A stretch of 64,000 nucleotides of DNA from Sorangium aterium (GTDB lineage Bacteria; Myxococcota_A; Polyangia; Polyangiales; Polyangiaceae), in assembly GCF_028368935.1 (NCBI RefSeq), contig NZ_JAQNDK010000001.1, forward strand, positions 3,348,001 to 3,412,000, read 5' to 3'. Under the pieces are notes generated by a model. It made no database searches. It was not told where the DNA came from and was given only the letters and a program-made list of their open reading frames with translations. The translations under genes were made by a program, and so were the position numbers. Below, piece by piece: positions 27,342-34,864 of the stretch; the first letter of the stretch is position 1, and each line of letters starts with the position of its first letter.

Positions 27342-27679
27342 AGCGTTGATCCCTTGAAGGCTGCCACGCTCTCAGCGGCAGGTGGCGGCGGTCCACAGCC
27401 CGGTTCGAGTGGACCCATACCACCCATCCTCCGCACCGGCAACGCAGCGGTTCGAAGCGCGGAGACCCGTGCTAGGCTCGCGCACCGGCTTCGCTGGAGG
27501 AGAGACCAGGCGCGTGAGCACCCGCTCGCTCCGCCAGCGGTTCACAAATCAAGAACGGCTCGACGGCCCAGACGGGATCGCCAGCCGACCGGCCCGGACG
27601 CCAGCCTCGGATGAGGCAGGCGGTGATCCATGGCTCGAGCCCTCGCAGGCTTCGCGACAGTCGACACGGGGAAAACACG
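27342..27679. other. Divergent intergenic region tatA / membrane protein
   Basis: 338 bases with no supported gene. On the plus strand TTCGAA (27451-27456), 16 bases, TGC-TAGGCT (-10 at 27473-27478) is a candidate promoter for the gene starting at 27680, giving a leader of about 195 bases. Confidence 0.4.
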
Positions 27680-28345
27680 ATGCCGATGAACCGCTTGAAT
27701 CGTAAGGCAGCGCATTGTCTGGCAGGAGCGTCCGTGGCAGCGGCGGTGCTCGCCGGCGCCGCCGGGCGCGCGAGCGCTCAGCAGGCGAGCGGGGGAGACA
27801 CGGTGAGCGTCGACGGCAAGGGGATCGTCGGCGGCGCGTTGCTCGGCGGCGAGGTCGTGATGCTGACCATGGGGGCGATCGGGGTCGAGCGCGCCTGGCC
27901 GTACCTCGTGTTCGGCGGGCTCGGCGCGGTGGGCGGCGGCGTCGCCGGCTACTTCGTCGAGGCCGCGGAGCCGCCCGCGGAGGTGCCGCTCTACATGCTC
28001 GCCGGGGGCATGGCGCTGGTCATCCCGACCCTCGTCGTCACCCTGAACGCCACCGCGTACAAGCCCCCCGAGTCCGACCAGAGCGAGCCGATCCGCAACG
28101 AGCCGGCCGCGGAGCCCGCGCAGCCGGGGATCAACGTCCAGCTCACGACGGACGCAGCGCAGGTCCTCCGGCGAGCCCGCCGGGAAGCGCCCCGGCTCGG
28201 CCTCGTCGACATCACGCCGCGCCGGGTCGCGCTCGGCGTGCCCGCGCTCTCGTTCAAGCCGCTCTACTCCCAGGACGAGATGTTCAAGTTCGGCGTGGCG
28301 CAGGGGCACGAGGTCCGCGTCCCCGTCCTCCGGGCGACCTTCTGA
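27680..28345 (+). CDS. Membrane protein with signal sequence, unknown function
   Basis: 221 residues from ATG 27680 (GGGGAAAA upstream; ATG 27686 also possible). A signal peptide ends near GRASAQQ. Three hydrophobic segments follow: GIVGGALLGGEVVMLTMGAI, YLVFGGLGAVGGGVAGYFV, and PLYMLAGGMALVIPTLVVTL. A soluble C-terminal part ends with LGVPALSFKPLYSQDEMFKF and GHEVRVPVLRATF, which looks like a short beta domain. No family recognised; a periplasm-facing inner-membrane protein is likely. Confidence 0.75.
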   Translation: MPMNRLNRKAAHCLAGASVAAAVLAGAAGRASAQQASGGDTVSVDGKGIVGGALLGGEVVMLTMGAIGVERAWPYLVFGGLGAVGGGVAGYFVEAAEPPAEVPLYMLAGGMALVIPTLVVTLNATAYKPPESDQSEPIRNEPAAEPAQPGINVQLTTDAAQVLRRARREAPRLGLVDITPRRVALGVPALSFKPLYSQDEMFKFGVAQGHEVRVPVLRATF

Positions 28346-28434
28346 GGGGCCCGGGGTCGCCCCGGGCGGCGGCGCGGGGCAGGCGCCCCCCTGCCCCGCG
28401 CGCCGGTCTCTGTGCCGATCCCTACGCTCGGCGT

Positions 28435-28440
28435 TAGGCT
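28435..28440 (+). promoter_or_regulatory. Putative -10 of leaderless DUF2760-Hsp70 transcript
   Basis: TAGGCT ending 6 bases before GTG 28447; no Shine-Dalgarno and no clear -35. Confidence 0.4.
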
Positions 28441-28446
28441 CTCGCC

Positions 28447-29094
28447 GTGGCCGACCTCCACGACCCTCCGCTCCCCTGGTCCACGCGGCTCTGGTTCGCC
28501 TTCGCGTGCTTCTTCCGCGTGCTGTTCGATCCCCAGTTCGCCGAGCGGGCCTGGCAGGCGCGCGAGGCGGTCGCCGCCCTGCCGCCGGCCGAGCGCGCCG
28601 AGCCGCGGCAGCTCGAGCGAGATCGAGCAGGCGGCGCGCCCGCCGCCCCCGAGGCGGCTGCGGCGAGGGAGCCCGCCCCCGCGCCGGTCACCGCGCCCGC
28701 GCCGCAGGCCGCGCCCGCGGTGAGCTCGGCGCTCCAGCTGCTCTCGCTGCTCCAGCGCGAAGGGCGGCTCGTCGACTTCCTCGAGCAGGACATCGCCTCG
28801 TTCGGCGACGCGGACGTGGGCGTGGCGGCGAGGATGGTCCACGAGGGCTGCCGCAAGGCGCTGCGAAGCCACGCGAAGCTCGCGCCCGTGCGGCGCGAGG
28901 ACGAGGGGGCGAAGGTGACGCTCGAGGCCGGCTACAACCCCTCCGAGATCAAGCTCATCGGCAACGTGTCCGGGACCGCGCCCTACAGAGGGGTGCTGCG
29001 CCACCGGGGCTGGCGCGCCGACGATGTCTCGCTGCCGACGCCGGTCGCCGGCCACGACGCCAGCATCATCGCCCCCGCGGAGGTCGAGCTATGA
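28447..29094 (+). CDS. DUF2760-type Hsp70-associated protein
   Basis: 215 residues from GTG 28447. The N-terminus (PWSTRLWFAFACFFRVLFDP QFAERAW) is an amphipathic/hydrophobic segment that may touch the membrane. An Ala/Pro linker follows, then the conserved domain: SALQLLSLLQREGRLVDFLE, ADVGVAARMVHEGCRKAL and YNPSEIKLIGNVSGTAPYRG. This matches DUF2760, which typically sits directly upstream of an Hsp70-like gene, as here. Its stop overlaps the Hsp70 start (ATGA). A partner or cofactor role for the chaperone is inferred from this fixed association. Confidence 0.85.
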   Translation: MADLHDPPLPWSTRLWFAFACFFRVLFDPQFAERAWQAREAVAALPPAERAEPRQLERDRAGGAPAAPEAAAAREPAPAPVTAPAPQAAPAVSSALQLLSLLQREGRLVDFLEQDIASFGDADVGVAARMVHEGCRKALRSHAKLAPVRREDEGAKVTLEAGYNPSEIKLIGNVSGTAPYRGVLRHRGWRADDVSLPTPVAGHDASIIAPAEVEL

Positions 29095-30968
29095 GCGCGC
29101 GCTACATCATCGGCATCGATCTCGGCACCACCCACTGCGCGCTCGCCTATGCGCGCCTGCCCGAGGACGGAGCCGACGCGCGGCTCGCGCCGTCGCCCGA
29201 GGTGATGGCCGCCCCGCAGCTCGTGGCGCAGGGGACGCTCGAGGCGCGGCCGCTCCTGCCCTCCTTCATGTACATCCCTCACGAGAGCGAGGGCCCCCAG
29301 GCGCTGCCCTGGGACGCCGAGCGGCGCTTCGCCGTCGGCGAGCACGCCCGGGCGCGCGGCGTCGACGCGCCGGCGCGCCTCATCTCGAGCGCGAAGAGCT
29401 GGCTCAGCCACGCTGGCATCGACCGGCGCGGCTCGACGCTCCCGCTCGGCGCGCCCGAGGACATCGAGAAGATCTCGCCCGTCGAGGCGTCGTGGCGGTA
29501 CCTCGAGCACCTCACCGAGGCGTGGGATCACCAGTTCGCGAAGGACGATCCGGCGCTCGCCCTCGTGAAGCAGGAGATCGTGATCACGGTGCCCGCGTCG
29601 TTCGACGCCGCCGCGCGCGATCTCACGGTCGAGGCCGCGAGCGCCGCGGGGTTCGAGGACCTCACCCTGCTCGAGGAGCCGCAGGCCGCCGTGTACGCCT
29701 GGATCGACGCGGCCGGCGAGGCGTGGCGCAAGCACCTCCAGCCGGGCGACGTGCTGCTCGTGATCGACGTCGGCGGCGGGACCACCGACTTCTCCGCGAT
29801 CGCCGCGGTCCCGCGCGACGGCTCGCTCGAGCTCGTCCGCGTGGCGGTCGGCGACCACATCCTGCTCGGCGGCGACAACATGGACCTCGCGCTCGCGCAC
29901 GTCGTGAAGGCGAAGCTCGCCGCCGAGGGCAAGGAGCTCGATCGCTGGCAGATGTCGTCGCTGACCCACGCCGCGCGCGTCGCCAAGGAGCGGCTGCTCG
30001 GCGATCCGTCGATCAGCGAGGCGCCGATCGCGATCGCCGGCCGCGGCTCGAAGCTGCTCGGGGCGGCGATCCGGACCGAGCTCACGCGGGACGAGATCAC
30101 GAGGACGCTCGTGGACGGGTTCTTCCCCGAGGTCCCCTCGTCCGCGCGCCCCGCGACCCGCGCGCGCGCCGGCCTGACGCAGCTCGGCCTCCCGTACGCG
30201 CAGGACCCGGCGATCACCCGCCACCTGGCCGCGTTCCTGGGGCGGCAGGCCGGCGCGACGTCGAAGCTTCCGGGCTTCGCCCCACAGGGAGGGGCGAACG
30301 CCGAGCCCGGCCGCGCGCCGCTCCTCCTGCACCCGACGGCGGTGCTCTTCAACGGGGGCGTCATGAAGAGCGCGGCGCTGCGCGAGCGGCTCGTCGCGAC
30401 GCTCGGCGCCTGGCTCGAGCAGGACGGCGCGCCCCGGCCGCGGGTGCTCCCGAGCGACGACCTGGATCTCGCGGTCGCGCGGGGCGCCGCCGCCTACGGC
30501 CTCGCGCGGCGCGGCCGTGGGCTCCGGATCCGCGGCGGGACAGCGCGGGCCTACTACGTGGGCATCGAGGGCGCCGTCCCCGCGGTGCCCGGCCTGGAGC
30601 CGCCGATCACGGCGCTCTGCCTCGCGCCGTTCGGCATGGAGGAAGGCACCGAGGCGACGCTGCCGCCGCAGGAGTTCGGCGTGGTGGTCGGCGAGCCGGT
30701 GCGCTTCCGCTTCTTCAGCTCGTCGGTGCGCCGGGATGACCAGGCCGGGACCGAGCTCGAGAGCTGGAAGCCCGGAGAGCTCGAGGAGCTCTCGCCGATC
30801 GAGGTCACCTTGCCCGCGGAGGGCCGCCGGGAGGGCGACATGGTGCCAGTGCAGCTGCGCGCGTCGGTCACCGAGGTGGGGACGCTGCTCCTGGAGGCGA
30901 TCCCCCGCGAGGCGCAGAAGCCGAACGAGCGCTGGCGGATCGAGCTGTCGGTGCGCGCCGAGGCGTGA
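29091..30968 (+). CDS. Hsp70-family ATPase (DUF2760-linked type)
   Basis: 625 residues. Actin-like ATPase core: phosphate-1 motif IIGIDLGTTHCALAYA, phosphate-2 VIDVGGGTTDFSAIA, LLGGDNMDLALAHVVKAKL, and the adenosine motif VLFNGGVMKSAALRERL. QEIVITVPASFDAAARDLTV corresponds to the VPAxF segment of DnaK. The C-terminal region (about 480-625) is shorter than in DnaK and has FRFFSSSVRRDDQAGTEL and PVQLRASVTEVGTLLLEAIP, a beta-rich putative client domain without a clear lid. The start overlaps the DUF2760 stop. A paralogue of 966 residues lies at 45532. Confidence 0.9.
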   Translation: MSARYIIGIDLGTTHCALAYARLPEDGADARLAPSPEVMAAPQLVAQGTLEARPLLPSFMYIPHESEGPQALPWDAERRFAVGEHARARGVDAPARLISSAKSWLSHAGIDRRGSTLPLGAPEDIEKISPVEASWRYLEHLTEAWDHQFAKDDPALALVKQEIVITVPASFDAAARDLTVEAASAAGFEDLTLLEEPQAAVYAWIDAAGEAWRKHLQPGDVLLVIDVGGGTTDFSAIAAVPRDGSLELVRVAVGDHILLGGDNMDLALAHVVKAKLAAEGKELDRWQMSSLTHAARVAKERLLGDPSISEAPIAIAGRGSKLLGAAIRTELTRDEITRTLVDGFFPEVPSSARPATRARAGLTQLGLPYAQDPAITRHLAAFLGRQAGATSKLPGFAPQGGANAEPGRAPLLLHPTAVLFNGGVMKSAALRERLVATLGAWLEQDGAPRPRVLPSDDLDLAVARGAAAYGLARRGRGLRIRGGTARAYYVGIEGAVPAVPGLEPPITALCLAPFGMEEGTEATLPPQEFGVVVGEPVRFRFFSSSVRRDDQAGTELESWKPGELEELSPIEVTLPAEGRREGDMVPVQLRASVTEVGTLLLEAIPREAQKPNERWRIELSVRAEA

Positions 30969-31130
30969 GCGCGGGGGTGCCTGCGTCTGAAGCGGCACGA
31001 CCCGCCGTCCATCCTGAAGCGCAGCGCGCCCACGCGCGCTACCCTCACGACGCGCCGCAGCATGCAGGAGGCCAAGGAGCGAGAGGCGGAGCGCGAGGCC
31101 AAGCCGGAGCGCGCTCATCGAGGGCACGAC

Positions 31131-32009
31131 ATGGCACCGACAATTCGCAGGCTCCGCGTCGTCCATTCCACGAGATATACCTACGATCGCCCGGTGGAGC
31201 GCAGCGTGCACAAGCTGCATCTCTGCCCGGTGCACGACCGGGATCAACGGGTGCTCTCGCACACGCTCACGATCGATCCCTGCGTGCCCACGGTGGAGTT
31301 CGAGGACGTCTTCGGCAACCGGGTCACACGCTTCGAGATCACCGCCCCGTATACCGCGCTCACGATCTCGGCCGACTCGATCGTGGAGCTCTGCGACGCC
31401 GATCCTTTCGCGTTCGCGAAGAAGAAGATCCGGCCCGCGTTCCCCCTCGTCTGGATGCCCTGGGAGCAAGCGATCATCGCGCCTTATGTGCGCCCGGCGG
31501 AGCTCCCCGACACCCAGCTCCAGGAGCTCTTCGATTACGCCATGTCGTTCGTCGAGAAGAACGACGCGGACCTGATGGAGACGCTCTTCGCGATCAACCT
31601 GACGCTCTTCCGCGAATACAAGTACGTGCCGGGCTCCACGAACCTGGCGACCACCCCGTATGACGCCTTCGTGAACCGGCGCGGGGTCTGCCAGGATTTC
31701 GCGAATCTGTTCATCTGCATGGCGCGGCTCCTCGGCATTCCGGCGCGCTACGTGTGCGGATACCTCTATACCGGCAACGTCGGCACGAGCCGCGCGGGGT
31801 CCGACGCGACCCACGCGTGGGTCCAGCTCTACATCCCGAACATCGGCTGGGAGGGGTTCGACCCCACGAACGGCGTGCTGGCCAGCCTCAACCACGTGCG
31901 GGTCGGTTACGGCCGCAACTACATGGACGCAACGCCGACGGCGGGGACGCTCTACACAGCCGCCGCCGAGACGATGAGCGTCGATGTGACGGTGGCCGAG
32001 GTCGACTAG
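31131..32009 (+). CDS. Transglutaminase-like cysteine peptidase-fold protein
   Basis: 292 residues from ATG 31131, chosen because GAGGG lies 7 bases upstream. The N-terminal beta domain (RLRVVHSTRYTYDRPVERSV, HLCPVHDRDQRVLSHTLTID) is typical of bacterial transglutaminase-like proteins. The core carries the triad: Cys in NRRGVCQDFANLFICMARLL, His in SDATHAWVQLYIPNIGW, Asp in GFDPTNG. Most bacterial members are proteases or amidases, not transglutaminases. No signal peptide is visible, so a cytosolic location is likely. Confidence 0.9.
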   Translation: MAPTIRRLRVVHSTRYTYDRPVERSVHKLHLCPVHDRDQRVLSHTLTIDPCVPTVEFEDVFGNRVTRFEITAPYTALTISADSIVELCDADPFAFAKKKIRPAFPLVWMPWEQAIIAPYVRPAELPDTQLQELFDYAMSFVEKNDADLMETLFAINLTLFREYKYVPGSTNLATTPYDAFVNRRGVCQDFANLFICMARLLGIPARYVCGYLYTGNVGTSRAGSDATHAWVQLYIPNIGWEGFDPTNGVLASLNHVRVGYGRNYMDATPTAGTLYTAAAETMSVDVTVAEVD

Positions 32010-32089
32010 CTCTCTCCGCTGGCTCGCCCGCGCACCGACAGGCGCCTGTCGCAGCGAGCGCACAACGACATGGGAGAGCGCGAAATGGC

Positions 32090-32129
32090 GGCCGCGGGGG
32101 AGGCAGGCGTCCTGCCTTCCCCTGCGGCC
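32090..32129. terminator. Strong hairpin between convergent genes
   Basis: Left arm 32090-32107, loop cgt, right arm 32111-32129: about 18 base pairs with one bulge and one mismatch. It lies between the transglutaminase-like gene (ends 32009) and the lipoprotein gene (ends 32188). No T-tract on either strand, so it may act as a bidirectional stop or mRNA stabiliser. Confidence 0.55.
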
Positions 32130-32187
32130 ACGGGGCGAATCGCTGAAGGTCGGTCGGACAGAGCCGCTGGACCTCAGCGCGTCGAGA

Positions 32188-32679
32188 TCACTGGCCGTCC
32201 TGGAGACAGGCGGTCCCCTGCTCGATGCACGCGCCCTCAGCGGTGGTGGCCGCCTCGGTGCCGCACGCGTTGCACGCCTCGTCCGCCGCCTCGTCCGTTG
32301 TGCACGCGACATAGCAGGGGTCGCCCTCCGCCGCGCCGCAGGCCTCGCAGATACACTGCGTGACCGCCTCGTATTTCGGGATCGAGGACTCGCAGAGGTC
32401 CGCCGGGTCGGCGTCGGCCACGAGAGGCGCCGAGCAGGTCACGCAGTCCGCGCCGCCGCCCGTGCCGCCGGCACCGCCCTCGCCGCTGCCGCCCTGGCCG
32501 CTGCCGCCCTGGCCGCTGCCGCCCGTGCCGCCGCTGCCGCCCTCGCCGGCCGAGGTGCTCGCGGTGGTCCCGCCGCCCGAGCCCGTCGTCTCGGTGTCGT
32601 CCCCGCACCCCGCGGAGAAGGCGGTCGCGCCAAGGATGAGAGCCATCGAGCCAATGCTGACAAGATTAATATTACGCAT
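32188..32679 (-). CDS. Cys-rich lipoprotein with Gly/Ser linker
   Basis: 163 residues; GGAGGAC precedes the ATG. Signal peptide with lipobox FSAGC (Cys about 25). A linker of SGGTGGSGQGG repeats is followed by a domain of about 90 residues with ten Cys (ADCVTCSAPL, DLCESSIPKY, CICEACGAAEGDPCYVACT, CNACGTEA). The Cys spacing suggests a disulfide-stabilised exported module. This architecture is common among myxobacterial exported lipoproteins; the function is unknown. Confidence 0.8.
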   Translation of the reverse strand: MRNINLVSIGSMALILGATAFSAGCGDDTETTGSGGGTTASTSAGEGGSGGTGGSGQGGSGQGGSGEGGAGGTGGGADCVTCSAPLVADADPADLCESSIPKYEAVTQCICEACGAAEGDPCYVACTTDEAADEACNACGTEAATTAEGACIEQGTACLQDGQ

Positions 32680-33249
32680 GTTGTCCTCCGGCGCGCTCGA
32701 ACGAGCGCCCGTCGTCGATCGTCGCTTCGTCTGTCAGTCCCAAGGGGACTCGCCGGTCGCGACAACCCCCGCGTGCCGGCGGCGGCACACTACTCCACCC
32801 AGGCTGTGACGCTCAACTATCTTCCATGCGGCGCGCGAAACGGCTGACCGCGCCTGGCCCGGTCGAGCGACCCCAAATACCATGGCATGCGCGTTGAGGA
32901 CGAGCCGACCAGCGCCCGCGGTTCGGGGATCGCCCGACTCGGACGCCCCGACGAAACAGCACCGAAATCGCGCGTCGCGAGCCGCGCGCGCCGCCGTGGC
33001 CGGGGGCTCGCGGCGCACGCTCGCCGCGAGCGTCGCACCGAATCCCGCAAGTCACGAGTTCCGAGCCTCCTTGTGCTCCACGGAACGCCGCCCCGTCGCC
33101 GGAGCGCCGCTGCCCGCGCAGCGCTGCGCCATCTCGATGCCTCGAGCGAATCTGGAGATGGCGGCGGACGTGGCCGGGAGCGCGCGCCTTCGACGACTTG
33201 AAGGTGGAAGTTGGAAAGCGCTCGTGACAGCGGCCCTGGAGCGCGGCTC
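32680..33249. other. Long divergent intergenic region
   Basis: About 570 bases before the promoter candidate of the amidohydrolase-like gene. Short frames here have no Shine-Dalgarno and no recognisable sequence. I see no RNA gene or mobile-element remnant. Confidence 0.4.
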
Positions 33250-33258
33250 TGCTATGAT
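33250..33258 (+). promoter_or_regulatory. Extended -10 promoter candidate
   Basis: TGC-TATGAT, a near-consensus extended -10 in very GC-rich surroundings, 147 bases upstream of the amidohydrolase-like ATG. No good -35, as is usual for extended -10 promoters. The transcript would begin about 33265, just before the large hairpin at 33276. Confidence 0.4.
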
Positions 33259-33275
33259 CAGAGGCGCGGCGCCTG

Positions 33276-33325
33276 CGTCGTGCGCGATCGCAGAGCCCGG
33301 CCTCGCGCTGCGATCGCGCACGACG
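33276..33325. repeat. Perfect 18-bp inverted repeat in the amidohydrolase leader
   Basis: Arms 33276-33293 (cgtcgtgcgcgatcgcag) and 33308-33325 are exactly complementary, with a 14-base loop. An outer ggcgcc pair extends the stem past a bulge. No T-tract follows, so it is not a standard terminator. It would fold at the very 5' end of the mRNA. Confidence 0.75.
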
Positions 33326-33404
33326 GCGCCAGCGATACGGCCCCACGCGCGCCGCGGAGCTGCGGCGCGCGCGGGGCTCGTCGCGCGTCACGGGGGAGGG
33401 CACG

Positions 33405-34745
33405 ATGAGCATCCGGTTGCGCGTGTTGCGCGTGTGTCTGGCGGCGACGCTCGCGGGCCTGTCCGCCTGCGCGAGCACGCCCGTGCAATGGGCCTCGCCG
33501 GAAGGGCAGCCGAAGCTCCCGCCCCCGCGGGAGATCAACGCCGTCGCGCGGCCGGACGCCGCGCACTGCGCGGCGATCGTCGGGGCCACGCTCATCGACG
33601 GCCGGGGAGGGCCGCCCGTGCGCGACGCCGTCGTCGTGGTCCGCGGCGACCGCATCGTCGCCGCGGGCGCGCGCGGCGCCACCGACGTCCCGGCCGGCGC
33701 GGAGGTCGTCCGCGGCGCGGGGCTCTGGGTGCTGCCCGGCCTCATCGACGCGCACTTCCACCTCGAGGGCGATGACGGGCTGCCCGGCGTCATCCTGCAG
33801 CGCGGCGTCACCTCGCTGCGCGAGCCGGGGAACTGGATCGAGGCGTACGACGCCGCGCGCAAGCTCGGCCCGACGCCGCGGCTCTTCCTGGCGGGGCCGC
33901 TGCTCGACGGGCCGTATCCGGCCTATCCGGAGAACGCGATGCTGGTGCGCGACGCGGCCGAGGCGCGCTGGGCCGTCGATCAGCTGGTCGAGCGCGGGGC
34001 ATCGGCGATCAAGGTCTATTTCCGCCTGCCCCTCGGGCTCGTCGAGGAGATCGCCAAGGCCGCGCACGCGCGCGGGGTGATCGCCGTCGCGCACCTCGAG
34101 ACCGTGGACGCCGCGGCCGCGGTCCGCGCCGGGCTCGACGGCATCGAGCACATCACGTCGCTCGGCACGGCCCTCGTGCCGCCGCGCGAGGCGGAGCGCT
34201 ACCGCCAGTCGGTGATCGCCGACAACGACGCGCGCGTTCCGGGGCGCTACGAGATCTTTCGCGGCATCTCCCTCGCCGCGCCGCGGACCCGAGCGCTGCT
34301 CGGGCTGCTCGTGGCGCGGGGCACCTTCCTCACCCCGACGCTCGCCATCTTCGAGCGCCGCGCCGGCGACGCGGGCGCGACGGAGACCGAGGTGCGCGGC
34401 TTCGAGAACATGATGAAGCTCACCCTCGCGGCGCGCCGCGCCGGCGTGCGGGTGGTCGTCGGCTCCCACGGCAAGGCGCCGGGCGCCGAGCGAGGCTGGG
34501 CCTACCAGCACGAGATGGAGCTGCTCGTCGAGAGCGGCCTCTCGCCCATGGAGGTCCTCGTCGCTGGCACGCTGGAGAACGCCAGGTACTTTCGCGTCGA
34601 CGACCGGCTCGGCAGCGTCGAGCCGGGCAAGCTCGCCGACCTCGTCCTGGTCGAAGGCGACCCGCTCGCGGACATCCGGGCGATGCGCCGCGTGAAGCGG
34701 GTCATGCTGAACGGGAGGTGGGTCGGCCCGGCTCAGGCCGAGTGA
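33405..34745 (+). CDS. Amidohydrolase-family lipoprotein
   Basis: 446 residues; GGGGGAGGG lies 5 bases before the ATG. Signal peptide with lipobox LAGLSAC. Imidazolonepropionase/prolidase-like amidohydrolase fold: VVVRGDRIVAAG, LWVLPGLIDAHFHLEGDDG with the HxH metal pair, ASAIKVYFRLP (bridging Lys), IAVAHLETVDAA and GIEHITSLG (two more His). A C-terminal segment reads GSVEPGKLADLVLVEGDPLA. The metal-binding Asp, normally in a GTD motif, is replaced: the sequence reads VVVGSHGKAPGAERGW. Activity may therefore be altered. Lipid-anchored, so acting outside the cytosol. Confidence 0.86.
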   Translation: MSIRLRVLRVCLAATLAGLSACASTPVQWASPEGQPKLPPPREINAVARPDAAHCAAIVGATLIDGRGGPPVRDAVVVVRGDRIVAAGARGATDVPAGAEVVRGAGLWVLPGLIDAHFHLEGDDGLPGVILQRGVTSLREPGNWIEAYDAARKLGPTPRLFLAGPLLDGPYPAYPENAMLVRDAAEARWAVDQLVERGASAIKVYFRLPLGLVEEIAKAAHARGVIAVAHLETVDAAAAVRAGLDGIEHITSLGTALVPPREAERYRQSVIADNDARVPGRYEIFRGISLAAPRTRALLGLLVARGTFLTPTLAIFERRAGDAGATETEVRGFENMMKLTLAARRAGVRVVVGSHGKAPGAERGWAYQHEMELLVESGLSPMEVLVAGTLENARYFRVDDRLGSVEPGKLADLVLVEGDPLADIRAMRRVKRVMLNGRWVGPAQAE

Positions 34746-34819
34746 GCCGCGCGCGCGCTCGCCGCCGCGGGCTCGGCGCGCGCGTTACGTGGAGTTGCGC
34801 GGGCAGGACGAGCGCACGC

Positions 34820-34852
34820 GGAGCGCGCCGCCGCCATCGCGCGGCGCGCTCC
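34820..34852. terminator. Perfect 12-bp hairpin between convergent genes
   Basis: Arms 34820-34831 and 34841-34852, loop of 9 bases. It lies between the amidohydrolase-like gene (+) and cellobiose phosphorylase (-, ends 34865). No T-tract; a bidirectional transcription end is the simplest reading. Confidence 0.5.
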
Positions 34853-34864
34853 GACAGAGGGCCT

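Noticed and set aside
27400-27460. ggttcgag and ggttcgaag words resembling tRNA T-loops
   Set aside because: No acceptor, D-arm or anticodon stem can be built around them.
28983-32312. Long open frame (about 1100 codons) antisense to the DUF2760-Hsp70-transglutaminase genes
   Set aside because: It is Arg/His/Glu-rich with no domains and mirrors the G/C third-position bias of the real genes. The same applies to antisense frames at 18.4-21.1, 24.3-27.2, 35.9-37.4, 45.0-48.2, 50.4-53.0 and 60.7-63.5 kb.
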